The notes: a model not told the origin generated them from the sequence alone. A DNA stretch of 64,000 bases from Fusibacter sp. A1 (GCF_004125825.1 NZ_QQWI01000010.1:72364-136363), one strand, 5' to 3'; shown: positions 11,296-19,374, counted from the stretch's first letter. Made by a program: numbers and translations.

Positions 11296-13377
11296 ATGAG
11301 ACGGATAATTACGATGATGCTGGTCTTGTGCCTGGTGATGGGGACTGTACCGATATCTTTCGCATCAAAATTTTTAGAATATGACGAGGTGCTTTTAACA
11401 GATACCTTATCCAGTACGGAAAAAGCCTATAAGACGGTAAGCGTCATGCTCGGTGGCGAGGATATCATCACCGACGTGCCTGCGATTCTATACAATTTGA
11501 ACGGCAAGGACAGGACCCTTGTACCGGTTAGGGTGATCAGCGAAAGTCTAGGAGCCGATGTTGCGTGGAACGGCGATAAGAAGCAAGTGACCATTACCTA
11601 TAACAGCAAGAAGATCGTACTGACGATCGACAGCGCCAAGGCCCTGGTGAATGGAAAATCATATACCCTGCCGGACGGTGTTCCAGCCAAACTGATGGCA
11701 TATCAGGGTACCAATAGAACGCTTGTGCCTGCGAGATTTGTTTCTGAACAATTGGGACTCGATGTGGGCTGGATAGGCGATACAAGAACCGTGCTGCTCA
11801 ATAAGAACAAACAGTCTGTGACGGGTATCAGCTATGACGGTACGGGTAAGTTTCAGGAAGTGCTGATCCATACGACCGGACCTGTGGATGTGTCCTCCTT
11901 CTATCTTGATGGGGGAACAGTTGGAGTGAACAACAAACTGGTGCTGGATATTCCAAACGCCGCTTTCAATTTTAGTGACAAGACCAAGGTGGACTCGAAA
12001 GGGGTTTCCTATCTTGGTATCCACGAGCGATACCTGACCAGCGTCAGGGCGTCTCAATTTCAAGTCACACCCATTCCGACGACTCGAGTGGTCATCGATA
12101 TGGACGAAAAAAAGGGCTACGAGATCATAAAAGAGAACAACAAAATACGAATTCAATTCATCAATACGGTAAAGGATATTCGTACACAGGAGGTATTCAA
12201 CGCGCAATCGGTCATCATCAAAACCGGAGAAGCGCCTGCCTATAATGTGGATACATGGAACGGAAAAGTCATTATCGATGTGGTCAACTCAAAAATGAAG
12301 TATGCGAGTGATGCCGGTTCGATTGTTCCTGTGAATAAGGGAGGTATCGAATCCTACAGCTATTCACAGCTGGATGCGACCGAATTTTATGGTGCGAATG
12401 CTGTCGTTTCAAGAGTTGTGGTGACACTTGACGATCCCACGAAAATTGATAATGTCTATGTGGAAGATGTAGACAATGAAATCTATGTCTATGTGGCGGG
12501 GAATCCGCTGAACAACTTTACTTACGGAAAAGACAGTATCGCAACTTCAAAGTTGACGCTGACAGGAATAAACGAAGTGGACTATCAGACGGTCTACCTG
12601 GAAGACGAGCATACTCTGATGCTGTTCATACCGCAAACATTCACCTATCTTAATGATTTTGATATGAAGCCTAATGACCATATCATGCATAGTATCGATG
12701 TGAAGCTCGTAAACGGTGTTTATACGGTAACGATGGTGCTGAATGAAGCTACTGATTTTGTAAAAAGTGAAACATCCGGCAAAAGCATTGCCTTTAACTT
12801 TGTGAATGAAGGGCTTAAGGAACTCAACAACACCAATAAGCTGATCGTTATCGACGCAGGTCACGGCGGTAAGGACCCCGGAGCTGTCAGTCCGATCGAT
12901 AAGACAAAAGAGAAGGATCTTGTTCTAAAGGCCACACTGCTGCTCGGAAAGCAGCTGGAAGGACTCGGGTTCAAAGTCTATTATACGCGCGATTATGACA
13001 CCTATGTCGGCTTGTACGACAGGGCTTCTATCGCAAACGAACTTGGTGCGGACGCATTCGTTTCAATCCATGTCAACGCGGCGCAAAATTCAAGTGCCTC
13101 AGGCGTTGAAATGCTTTATGTCGATGACAGTCGAAACTCCAAAGTCATGGCGACCTTGCTTCAAAGTGAGCTGGTCAAAGCGACTGGCGCTAAGAGTAGA
13201 GGGGTTATCGAACGATCAAAGCTTGTGGTGATCAGAGAAACACTGATGCCTGCTGTACTTGCTGAAATCGGATTCCTTACAAATGCGAACGAACTCAGAA
13301 GCTTAAACGACGATACCTATCTCGATTCTATCGTCGAAGGTCTGATGAAGGGTTTAGTCCGTTACTTGGAAGATTAA
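11296..13377 (+). CDS. N-acetylmuramoyl-L-alanine amidase with copper-amine-oxidase-N and AMIN domains
   Basis: A 693-residue secreted cell wall hydrolase, preceded by AGAGGAGACG. A signal peptide (cleavage likely after FASK region) is followed by a copper amine oxidase N-like domain (about residues 45-170) with the repeated LVPVRVISESLGADVAW / LVPARFVSEQLGLDVGW pattern, then AMIN-like beta-rich repeats (about 175-510) that direct proteins to the wall. The C-terminal Amidase_3 domain (about 515-690) shows VIDAGHGGKDPGA (zinc His), the Glu after it, SIHVNAA (zinc His) and the catalytic Glu in LAEIGFLTN. It cleaves the bond between MurNAc and the stem peptide and probably acts in cell separation or wall turnover. 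Confidence 0.93.
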   Translation: MRRIITMMLVLCLVMGTVPISFASKFLEYDEVLLTDTLSSTEKAYKTVSVMLGGEDIITDVPAILYNLNGKDRTLVPVRVISESLGADVAWNGDKKQVTITYNSKKIVLTIDSAKALVNGKSYTLPDGVPAKLMAYQGTNRTLVPARFVSEQLGLDVGWIGDTRTVLLNKNKQSVTGISYDGTGKFQEVLIHTTGPVDVSSFYLDGGTVGVNNKLVLDIPNAAFNFSDKTKVDSKGVSYLGIHERYLTSVRASQFQVTPIPTTRVVIDMDEKKGYEIIKENNKIRIQFINTVKDIRTQEVFNAQSVIIKTGEAPAYNVDTWNGKVIIDVVNSKMKYASDAGSIVPVNKGGIESYSYSQLDATEFYGANAVVSRVVVTLDDPTKIDNVYVEDVDNEIYVYVAGNPLNNFTYGKDSIATSKLTLTGINEVDYQTVYLEDEHTLMLFIPQTFTYLNDFDMKPNDHIMHSIDVKLVNGVYTVTMVLNEATDFVKSETSGKSIAFNFVNEGLKELNNTNKLIVIDAGHGGKDPGAVSPIDKTKEKDLVLKATLLLGKQLEGLGFKVYYTRDYDTYVGLYDRASIANELGADAFVSIHVNAAQNSSASGVEMLYVDDSRNSKVMATLLQSELVKATGAKSRGVIERSKLVVIRETLMPAVLAEIGFLTNANELRSLNDDTYLDSIVEGLMKGLVRYLED

Positions 13378-13381
13378 TGTG

Positions 13382-13435
13382 TAAGCTGGTCTTATTGGGG
13401 TATTTCTCTGATATAGGCCAGCTTATTTTACTTTT
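13382..13435 (+). terminator. probable intrinsic terminator after the amidase gene
   Basis: TAAGCTGGTC (13382-13391) pairs with GGCCAGCTTA (13416-13425), one T-G pair, with a 24-nt loop, followed by TTTTACTTTT. The long loop makes it weaker than the other terminators here. Confidence 0.55.
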
Positions 13436-13450
13436 AAGGAGCGGATCGAT

Positions 13451-13879
13451 ATGGTCATCTATCAAAACAAAATTGAATCAACGTTTGTTGCTGTCGATGG
13501 CGCTGTACATAGGATTATCGACGCCTTAAAAGATAAGTGTGGGCTGGATAACAAGACAGTTCTTTTTAAAATTAGTTTTATGCTGAGGGAAATGCTCAAT
13601 AACGCTGTAGAGCACGGTAACGAGTTTGACAAAAATAAAATGGTGTCTTGTGAAGTGGATTGCTCCCAAAAAGGGCTATCCTTTGTTATTTCGGATGAAG
13701 GGGAAGGAATCGACTTCACCTGTAATCCGTTTCACATAGCTGACGACAAACTACTCAGAGAGCGAAACCGAGGATACATGACCATTCAGGAAATGGCATT
13801 CGGTGTGATGATCGAAGGCAATAAGGTGACGGTTACGCTTGAATTAGATCAGGAGGCTGAACGATGGAAAAGCATGTAG
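13451..13879 (+). CDS. RsbW-like anti-sigma factor / serine kinase (HATPase_c)
   Basis: A 142-residue GHKL-type ATPase. The N box REMLNNAVEHGN, G1 box SDEGEGID and G2-like RGYMTIQEM are clear. Proteins of this size with these boxes are usually partner-switching kinases that phosphorylate a STAS protein and bind a sigma factor or other target. Its last 16 nt overlap the STAS gene, showing translational coupling, and the RsbU-like phosphatase follows. No sigma factor gene is adjacent, so the output target is unknown. Confidence 0.85.
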   Translation: MVIYQNKIESTFVAVDGAVHRIIDALKDKCGLDNKTVLFKISFMLREMLNNAVEHGNEFDKNKMVSCEVDCSQKGLSFVISDEGEGIDFTCNPFHIADDKLLRERNRGYMTIQEMAFGVMIEGNKVTVTLELDQEAERWKSM

Positions 13880-14169
13880 ATGGAACAAGTGTCAGACTAG
13901 TACTCAACGACGATTTAACTGCAAACAACGTACCGGTGTTCAACGACGAGGTAGATGACAATCTAAAAAACAGTAACTCGATGGACGAACTAGTACTTGA
14001 TCTAGTAAATACGGAAAATATCGATTCGGTTGGCGTCACCTTTGTCATAGGACTATATAAGCGCGTAAAGGATGAAGGCAAATTGTTCAGAGTGGTCGGA
14101 GCAAGCCAAGACGTTCAAAGTCTTTTCAAATTAATGAAACTAGATCAATTCTTCGAAATGGAAGCTTAA
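13864..14169 (+). CDS. STAS-domain anti-sigma factor antagonist (RsbV/SpoIIAA-like)
   Basis: A 101-residue single STAS domain. The usual phosphorylation segment is DSSG or DSTG; here it is NIDSVGVTF, so one of the two hydroxyl residues is replaced by Val. It overlaps the upstream kinase gene and is followed 19 nt later by the receiver-phosphatase gene. In the usual circuit the kinase phosphorylates this protein, and the phosphatase reverses it, releasing a target. Whether the remaining Ser is the phosphosite cannot be decided from sequence alone. Confidence 0.85.
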   Translation: MEKHVDGTSVRLVLNDDLTANNVPVFNDEVDDNLKNSNSMDELVLDLVNTENIDSVGVTFVIGLYKRVKDEGKLFRVVGASQDVQSLFKLMKLDQFFEMEA

Positions 14170-14188
14170 CGAAATAGGAAGTGTTGTT

Positions 14189-15355
14189 ATGGCATATTGT
14201 GTTCTGATCGCAGACGACGCGACGATGAACCGCGTCTTAGTCAAAAAAATACTCTCTCAAAGTCTGGATAACCTTGAATTCGTAGAAGCGATAAATGGTC
14301 AAGAGGTCATGGACATACTTGAACATACTACCGTGGATTTGATTATCCTAGATCTTATCATGCCCGTAATCGATGGATATCAAGTGCTTAAGCTCATTAA
14401 AAAGAATCCTAAGATAAGCGACATACCGGTTATCGTCAATTCCGCCATAACCGAGATCAAGTCGATTGAGAATACGCTCAAAGAGGGTGCGATCGACTAT
14501 TTTACAAAACCGCTGTCCCCAAACGACATGAAAATCATCTTGCCCCTCAAGGCAAAAAACGCGCTTTTAGTGTATGAACAGACAAGGACCATCGCAGAAC
14601 TTAACCGAAAAATCAACGATGAACTTAAAAATGCGAACACCTTCGCCAATATCATGTTGCCAAAATCCCGAATGTTAAGTGAGGTCGAGCTATTTATCAA
14701 GTACCATCCATCCCTTGGCATCGGAGGCGACTTTTTCGATTGTGTCGAAATTGACGGCAAAACGCATTTTATGATTGCGGATGTCACCGGCCACGGCATA
14801 GCGGCAGGGATGGCTTCTTCAATGGTTAAGATCCTATATCGAAAAAGCATTGAAAAACCGGGTATCAAACCCCATGAGATTCTTGAAGACATCAATCATT
14901 CCGTGTTCGAGATCTTTGATTTCTCTGGACACCTGAATTATTTTGTCTTTACCGCATTTGTCGGGTGTATTGAAAACGGAGTATTGTCCTTTGCCAATGC
15001 AGGTCAGCCTTATCCGCTGATCTACCACCATGCGAAGCAGGAGTTCGAGGAAATCAGAGAAAACGGTTTTCTTGTGGGAATGATGGATGACGTCACATTT
15101 GAGACAAAAGAGATAAAAGTCGCGGCAGGCGATCTGATCTTCTTATATACCGACGGATTGTTCTGTTCTGGTGATAAGGGTGATTTTACAGGCTGGGAAA
15201 AAGTCCTCTCGCTTTCAAGAAGGCTAAAGCATTCCCTTGACACCCAACCTGATGATTTCTTAGAAGAGATATTCTATGCTTTTCACATGATACACAAGTC
15301 GCATCAGTCCGAATTCACTGACGATGTCGCTCTGATGCTCATGAAAATCAAGTGA
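14189..15355 (+). CDS. response regulator with PP2C-type (RsbU/SpoIIE) phosphatase output
   Basis: A 388-residue protein. Residues 1-125 form a receiver domain with the acidic pair IADD, the phospho-acceptor Asp in LILDLIMP and the Lys in FTKPLS. A short helical linker leads to a PPM/SpoIIE phosphatase domain with metal-binding motifs GIGGDFFD, DVTGHGIAAG, YTDGLF and FTDDVALM. It most likely dephosphorylates the STAS protein encoded immediately upstream when its receiver is phosphorylated, tying a two-component input to the partner switch. A strong terminator follows. Confidence 0.9.
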   Translation: MAYCVLIADDATMNRVLVKKILSQSLDNLEFVEAINGQEVMDILEHTTVDLIILDLIMPVIDGYQVLKLIKKNPKISDIPVIVNSAITEIKSIENTLKEGAIDYFTKPLSPNDMKIILPLKAKNALLVYEQTRTIAELNRKINDELKNANTFANIMLPKSRMLSEVELFIKYHPSLGIGGDFFDCVEIDGKTHFMIADVTGHGIAAGMASSMVKILYRKSIEKPGIKPHEILEDINHSVFEIFDFSGHLNYFVFTAFVGCIENGVLSFANAGQPYPLIYHHAKQEFEEIRENGFLVGMMDDVTFETKEIKVAAGDLIFLYTDGLFCSGDKGDFTGWEKVLSLSRRLKHSLDTQPDDFLEEIFYAFHMIHKSHQSEFTDDVALMLMKIK

Positions 15356-15386
15356 ACAGAAAGGTTTATACATATTTTAATGACCT

Positions 15387-15419
15387 GAGGTTCAAGAGTA
15401 ATTCTTGAACCTCATTTTT
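15387..15419 (+). terminator. intrinsic terminator after the partner-switching cassette
   Basis: Perfect 11-bp stem GAGGTTCAAGA (15387-15397) with TCTTGAACCTC (15403-15413), loop GTAAT, then a T run. Confidence 0.9.
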
Positions 15420-15501
15420 ATGAGTCTATGGTAGAATAGTAAGAGGCTTAACAGCAAAGGAGCCATAAAACCGCGAAGGATACGAACTAAAGGAGAAATC
15501 A

Positions 15502-16221
15502 ATGAATAGATTCGATGGAAGAATAAATGACGAACTTAGACCGGTGACGATAACAAGAGGGTATACGAAGCATCCTAGAGGATCTGTCCTGATCGCGATG
15601 GGAGACACAAAAGTGCTGTGCACCGCTACGGTCGAAGAAAAAGTGCCACCGTTTTTAAAGGGGCAAGGAAAGGGTTGGGTAACAGCCGAATACAGCATGC
15701 TTCCTTCTTCAACACACACTAGAAAAATCCGTGAATCCAGCCGTGGAAAAGTAGATGGCCGTACCATGGAAATTCAACGTCTGATCGGTAGAAGCCTTCG
15801 CTCGGTAGTGAACCTGGAACTACTTGGAGAGAGAACGATATGGATCGACTGTGACGTTTTGCAGGCAGACGGAGGCACAAGAACAGCTGCGATCACAGGC
15901 GGATTCGTCGCACTTAAGGATGCCGTCAACAGCTTGATAGCAGATGGACTACTTGAGATAAGCCCCATTACCAGTCAACTTGCCGCAATCAGCGTGGGCA
16001 TCGTAAACGAACAGCCGATGCTAGACCTATGCTACGTTGAAGACTCATCGGCAGCGGTTGATATGAATGTGATCATGAATCATTTGGGTGAGGTGGTCGA
16101 ACTACAAGGCACCGGTGAGGAAAGACCTTATACAAGAAAAGAACTTAATGCCCTATATGACTTGGCTGAAAAAGGAATTGCAGAACTGATTGAAGCTCAA
16201 AACAGGGCTTTGGAGGAATAA
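15502..16221 (+). CDS. rph: ribonuclease PH
   Basis: A 239-residue phosphorolytic 3'-5' exoribonuclease that trims tRNA 3' ends. Clear blocks are [17 protein letters not shown], the [16 protein letters not shown] block, [27 protein letters not shown] and the phosphate-site region [18 protein letters not shown]. The SD is AAAGGAGAAA. The stop codon overlaps the start of rdgB by one base (TAATG), so rph-rdgB-yfcE form a coupled operon. Confidence 0.97.
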   Translation: MNRFDGRINDELRPVTITRGYTKHPRGSVLIAMGDTKVLCTATVEEKVPPFLKGQGKGWVTAEYSMLPSSTHTRKIRESSRGKVDGRTMEIQRLIGRSLRSVVNLELLGERTIWIDCDVLQADGGTRTAAITGGFVALKDAVNSLIADGLLEISPITSQLAAISVGIVNEQPMLDLCYVEDSSAAVDMNVIMNHLGEVVELQGTGEERPYTRKELNALYDLAEKGIAELIEAQNRALEE

Positions 16222-16817
16222 TGAAGCAGATACTAATGGCAACACAGAATAAAAACAAACTCAAAGAAGTGCGTGAGATGCTTGAACCCCTTGGAATAAC
16301 GGTCCTATCGATGGATGATGTCGATTTGGGAGAAGTAGACGTTATAGAAGACGGTGACACATTCGAACACAATGCCTTGAAAAAGGCGAAGGAAATAGCC
16401 GTGCTTGCGAACACTCCGGTGCTTGCTGACGATTCAGGCCTTATGGTAGACGCTCTCGGTGGTGCGCCAGGGGTCTATTCGGCGCGGTTCTCAGGGGTTG
16501 ATGCGACGTCTAAGACGAATAACGACAAACTGCTTAAAGAGCTAGCTGACGTACCTAAAGAGGGCAGAGGAGCCAAGTTCGTCTGTGTCATGGCCTATGC
16601 CACACCACAAGGCGAGGCGTTCACTACAAGGGGCGAAGCGCACGGATTCATCATAGAAGAGCTAAAAGGCGAAGGCGGCTTCGGTTATGACCCGCTCTTT
16701 TATGTGACAGAGTACGAGAAGACCTATGCCGAACTGGGACCGGTCATAAAAAATAAGATTTCGCATAGGGCCAAGGCGCTGACTTTGATGAAGAAAGAAC
16801 TAGAGGTGCGTGCATGA
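16221..16817 (+). CDS. rdgB: XTP/dITP diphosphatase (RdgB/HAM1 family)
   Basis: A 198-residue house-cleaning enzyme that hydrolyses non-canonical purine NTPs (XTP, dITP) to monophosphates. The N-terminal ATQNKNKLKEVREML binds substrate phosphates; VLADDSGLMVDALGGAPGVYSARFSG contains the metal-binding acidic residues; GFGYDPLFY and ISHRAKAL complete the family signature. Overlaps rph by 1 nt and yfcE by 4 nt, a common Firmicute arrangement. Confidence 0.96.
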   Translation: MKQILMATQNKNKLKEVREMLEPLGITVLSMDDVDLGEVDVIEDGDTFEHNALKKAKEIAVLANTPVLADDSGLMVDALGGAPGVYSARFSGVDATSKTNNDKLLKELADVPKEGRGAKFVCVMAYATPQGEAFTTRGEAHGFIIEELKGEGGFGYDPLFYVTEYEKTYAELGPVIKNKISHRAKALTLMKKELEVRA

Positions 16818-17293
16818 GGTATCTGATTCTGTCAGATTCCCATGGCTCTGAAGAACATATCTCCCTTTTGGACAAGGAACTGGATTCAGTGGATGCGGTG
16901 ATTCATCTGGGAGATCATGCCGAGGATATTCACTACCTTTCACAAAATCCTAACCTGATTTTCTATGTCATCAGAGGGAACTGCGACAGCAAAGATTTTG
17001 GAAAATCAGAGATTTTGATTGAAGACCATGGAAAAAAGGTATTGATGACACATGGGCATCGCTACAATGTAAAAATAAATTTGATGAATTTATGCTATAA
17101 AGGCGAAGAAATTGGAGCGGATATCGTTCTTTTTGGACATACTCATTTTCCCATGACAGAAGATTTAAATGGCATGTGGCTCCATAATCCGGGCAGTTTG
17201 ACCTTTCCAATGCCCGGAAGCGCCCGAGGATATTCAATAATGAAAATCGACGAAAGCGGAGTTGAGATCGTTAGACACGAGCTATTGGAATAA
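16814..17293 (+). CDS. YfcE/MJ0936-type metallophosphoesterase
   Basis: A 159-residue calcineurin-like phosphodiesterase. Metal-binding motifs are SDSHG (N-terminus), HLGDHAED, RGNCD, THGHRYNV and GHTHFPM, with a final NPGSLTFP. Proteins next to rph-rdgB in Firmicutes belong to this group and hydrolyse phosphodiester bonds of still unsettled natural substrates. Its ATG overlaps the rdgB stop (ATGA). Confidence 0.93.
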   Translation: MRYLILSDSHGSEEHISLLDKELDSVDAVIHLGDHAEDIHYLSQNPNLIFYVIRGNCDSKDFGKSEILIEDHGKKVLMTHGHRYNVKINLMNLCYKGEEIGADIVLFGHTHFPMTEDLNGMWLHNPGSLTFPMPGSARGYSIMKIDESGVEIVRHELLE

Positions 17294-17372
17294 CTACAAG
17301 ATAGATGGAATGTTCAGACACTTCGGTGAATTCGAGTATCGTAAAAAAACGAAAAAAACTTAGGAAAAAGCG

Positions 17373-17402
17373 TTGACGAAAGGGTACTTTGTGTAATATA
17401 AT
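17373..17402 (+). promoter_or_regulatory. promoter of the tRNA operon
   Basis: TTGACG (17373-17378) and a perfect TATAAT (17397-17402) are 18 bp apart, about 19 nt before the first tRNA. Confidence 0.85.
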
Positions 17403-17420
17403 TATTTTCGTCAGCTAAGA

Positions 17421-17497
17421 CGGAGTGTAGCGCAGCTTGGTAGCGCACCTGGTTTGGGACCAGGGGGTCGAAGGTTCGAATCCTTTCACTCCGACCA
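17421..17497 (+). tRNA. tRNA-Pro (anticodon TGG)
   Basis: 77 nt with encoded CCA. Acceptor CGGAGTG pairs with CACTCCG; the anticodon loop reads TTTGGGA with anticodon TGG. Confidence 0.95.
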
Positions 17498-17512
17498 TTT
17501 TTCCTCTTAACT

Positions 17513-17586
<74 letters not shown>

Positions 17587-17604
17587 TTTTTACTTTTTAC
17601 ATCT

Positions 17605-17681
17605 GTGCCAATAGCTCAGCTGGATAGAGCAACGGCCTTCTAAGCCGTAGGTCCGGGGTTCGAATCCCTGTTGGCACGCCA
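17605..17681 (+). tRNA. tRNA-Arg (anticodon TCT)
   Basis: 77 nt with encoded CCA. Acceptor GTGCCAA pairs with TTGGCAC; loop CTTCTAA gives anticodon TCT. Confidence 0.95.
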
Positions 17682-17687
17682 ATATGT

Positions 17688-17764
17688 GGCGATTGTAGTC
17701 AAGTGGTTAAGACACAGGATTGTGACTCCTGCATGCGTGGGTTCAAATCCCATCAGTCGCCCCA
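17688..17764 (+). tRNA. tRNA-His (anticodon GTG)
   Basis: Acceptor GCGATTG pairs with CAGTCGC; the base before it is the His-specific G-1, opposite discriminator C. Loop TTGTGAC gives anticodon GTG. CCA is encoded. Confidence 0.94.
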
Positions 17765-17772
17765 TTATCCTT

Positions 17773-17847
17773 TGGGGATTCGCCAAGCGGTAAGGCACCG
17801 CCCTTTGACGGCGGCATTCACAGGTTCAAATCCTGTATCCCCAGCCA
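17773..17847 (+). tRNA. tRNA-Gln (anticodon TTG)
   Basis: 75 nt. Acceptor TGGGGAT pairs with ATCCCCA; loop CTTTGAC gives anticodon TTG. CCA is encoded. Confidence 0.95.
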
Positions 17848-17850
17848 AGT

Positions 17851-17926
17851 GGTCCATTAGCTCAGTCGGTAGAGCATCTGACTTTTAATCAGGGTGTCCC
17901 GCGTTCGAGTCGCGGATGGATCACCA
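17851..17926 (+). tRNA. tRNA-Lys (anticodon TTT), copy 1
   Basis: 76 nt; acceptor GGTCCAT pairs with ATGGATC (one G-U); loop CTTTTAA gives TTT. Last gene of the six-tRNA operon. An identical copy lies at 18297-18372. Confidence 0.95.
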
Positions 17927-17932
17927 AGCAAT

Positions 17933-17967
17933 AAAAAAGACAACTCATACGAGTTGTCTTTTTTTAT
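17933..17967 (+). terminator. terminator of the tRNA operon
   Basis: AAAAAAGACAACTC (17933-17946) pairs with GAGTTGTCTTTTTT (17951-17964), loop ATAC. The same terminator is repeated after the second tRNA-Lys. Confidence 0.92.
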
Positions 17968-18052
17968 TGCAATGATATTTGTTTGTGCCAAACATCACGA
18001 ATGTTTCTTATTCGTGAATCCTGAAAGTGAACGTATTTTGTTCACGGAGGAT

Positions 18053-18231
18053 GGAAATCCCAAATCGTGAATCTAAATAGATATAAAAGTCATCAACTGC
18101 CATATTAACCAAGATAGATCATTCGCATTTAAATCGACTTCTCAACAACTCCCAATTTCCCTGTTTACCCCCATCATTTACAGGGTATCAGACCCATGAA
18201 ATAGTCAGAATAATGAATTACTTAAAAACCC
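18053..18231. other. AT-rich spacer between the two tRNA-Lys copies
   Basis: No convincing gene is seen. A 9-codon frame starting at the ATG of 18051 is the counterpart of a 10-codon frame at 18502 in the second copy; both look like decayed remnants rather than genes. Confidence 0.5.
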
Positions 18232-18260
18232 TTTACAAACAGGTTTATATATAGTACTAT
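18232..18260 (+). promoter_or_regulatory. promoter of the second tRNA-Lys
   Basis: TTTACA (18232-18237) and TACTAT (18255-18260) are spaced by 17 bp and lie 36 nt before the tRNA, so this copy can be transcribed independently. Confidence 0.75.
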
Positions 18261-18296
18261 AGCATAGTTGTCGTAACGAGGCAGCACAATAAACTT

Positions 18297-18372
18297 GGTC
18301 CATTAGCTCAGTCGGTAGAGCATCTGACTTTTAATCAGGGTGTCCCGCGTTCGAGTCGCGGATGGATCACCA
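18297..18372 (+). tRNA. tRNA-Lys (anticodon TTT), copy 2
   Basis: Identical over all 76 nt to 17851-17926, with encoded CCA, its own promoter and its own terminator. Confidence 0.95.
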
Positions 18373-18378
18373 AGCAAT

Positions 18379-18413
18379 AAAAAAGACAACTCATTGCGAG
18401 TTGTCTTTTTTTA
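18379..18413 (+). terminator. terminator of the second tRNA-Lys
   Basis: Stem AAAAAAGACAACTC (18379-18392) with GAGTTGTCTTTTTT (18398-18411), loop ATTGC. Confidence 0.92.
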
Positions 18414-18625
18414 TTGCAATGATATTTGTTTGTGCAAACATCACGAATGTATTTTATTCGTGAATCCTGAAAGTGAACGTATTTTGTTCACGGAGGATAA
18501 TATGTCCTTTATTCCCGAATCTGTAAGTAGATAGAATTCTTTTATTACTCATAAACCTCGTAATCCAATTGATATGTTAAAATAGTAATTACGTACACAC
18601 CCAACCCCAAAGGAGCCCACCAAAA

Positions 18626-19078
18626 ATGAAGATCCACTTCCGACCACTTGGAACATTCAAGACAAACGGATATCTATACGCTGTGACAGTGGCGTTTAAA
18701 GGCGATAAGCTAGTCCTGGTACATCATAAGGACAGAAACACCTACGAGCTGCCAGGCGGCACTAGAGAGCCAGGAGAAGACATCAACGATACAGGGTCTA
18801 GGGAACTGATAGAAGAATCGGGTGCGAAAGACTTTATCATAGAGCCTTTTTGCGATTACGGCGTCGAAAGAGACGGTGAAATCTCAACTGGAAGACTATT
18901 CAAAGCCCAAATCAGCACATTTGACGAGCAGCTCCAACACGAAATGGAACAAGTGAGCCTCTTCGACGAGCTCCCACCAAACCTAACCTACCCAGAAATC
19001 ATCACAGCCCTGGTAAACACAGTGAAAACCATTCAAAATACAGAAAACATTCATATAACCACTTCACAAGAAGTGTAA
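18626..19078 (+). CDS. NUDIX hydrolase
   Basis: A 150-residue protein with AAAGGAGCCC upstream of its ATG. The Nudix box runs from GGTREPGED to RELIEESGA (about residues 45-67), matching the GX5EX7REUXEEXGU pattern that binds Mg2+ and cleaves nucleoside-diphosphate-linked substrates. The last codons and stop form a small CACTTC/GAAGTG hairpin. It sits inside the tRNA-rich variable region between the duplicated tRNA-Lys and the broken tRNA-Arg. Substrate unknown. Confidence 0.9.
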   Translation: MKIHFRPLGTFKTNGYLYAVTVAFKGDKLVLVHHKDRNTYELPGGTREPGEDINDTGSRELIEESGAKDFIIEPFCDYGVERDGEISTGRLFKAQISTFDEQLQHEMEQVSLFDELPPNLTYPEIITALVNTVKTIQNTENIHITTSQEV

Positions 19079-19128
19079 ATTGAGTTAGAATGGACTAGTA
19101 CTATTCAGTAGTACAAAAAATTCAATAC

Positions 19129-19165
19129 GCGGTATTAGCTCAGCTGGATAGAGTAGTAGGCTTCG
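19129..19165 (+). pseudogene. 5' half of a tRNA-Arg (TCG), truncated in the anticodon
   Basis: The 37 bases are identical to the first 37 of the intact tRNA-Arg at 19298, through the anticodon TCG, then the sequence changes completely at the next base. The acceptor 3' strand, T arm and CCA are missing, so it cannot form a tRNA. Confidence 0.9.
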
Positions 19166-19166
19166 T

Positions 19167-19245
19167 CTACGAATTCTTTCCATTCGTAGCGCCCCACCGG
19201 CAAGGATAACGTATTTTGTTATTCCGAAGAGGTGCCTAACCTCTT
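19167..19245 (+). repeat. three consecutive hairpins after the broken tRNA-Arg
   Basis: CTACGAAT (19167-19174) pairs with ATTCGTAG (19182-19189); GGATAAC (19204-19210) with GTTATTCC (19218-19225, one bulge) around the loop GTATTTT; AAGAGGT (19227-19233) with ACCTCTT (19239-19245). No gene is seen between the tRNA half and the intact tRNA-Arg. Confidence 0.7.
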
Positions 19246-19297
19246 ATGTGAGAAGCAAAATTAGAAAAAAGTAAATTTGAATCATACAATCATATAT

Positions 19298-19374
19298 GCG
19301 GTATTAGCTCAGCTGGATAGAGTAGTAGGCTTCGAACCTATTGGTCGGGGGTTCGAATCCCTCATGCCGCACCA
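19298..19374 (+). tRNA. tRNA-Arg (anticodon TCG)
   Basis: 77 nt with encoded CCA. Acceptor GCGGTAT pairs with ATGCCGC (one U-G); loop CTTCGAA gives anticodon TCG. Confidence 0.92.

Larger units (their letters stand above)
17850..18052 (+). repeat. 203-bp duplicated segment, copy 1 (tRNA-Lys, terminator, hairpins)
   Basis: This segment is nearly identical to 18296-18498. It holds tRNA-Lys, its terminator and two downstream hairpins (17996-18016 and 18027-18045) ending in GGAGGAT. The tRNA part is unchanged between the copies; differences are one base in the first inner hairpin, the terminator loop (ATAC against ATTGC) and one hairpin loop (GTTTCTT against GTATTTT). Weaker similarity seems to run on to about 18080. 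Confidence 0.92.
18296..18498 (+). repeat. 203-bp duplicated segment, copy 2
   Basis: Second copy of the tRNA-Lys/terminator/hairpin segment. Its two distal hairpins (18442-18462 and 18473-18491) both have the loop GTATTTT, and the second is nested in an outer ATCCT/AGGAT pairing that would cover the GGAGG sequence. Confidence 0.92.
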
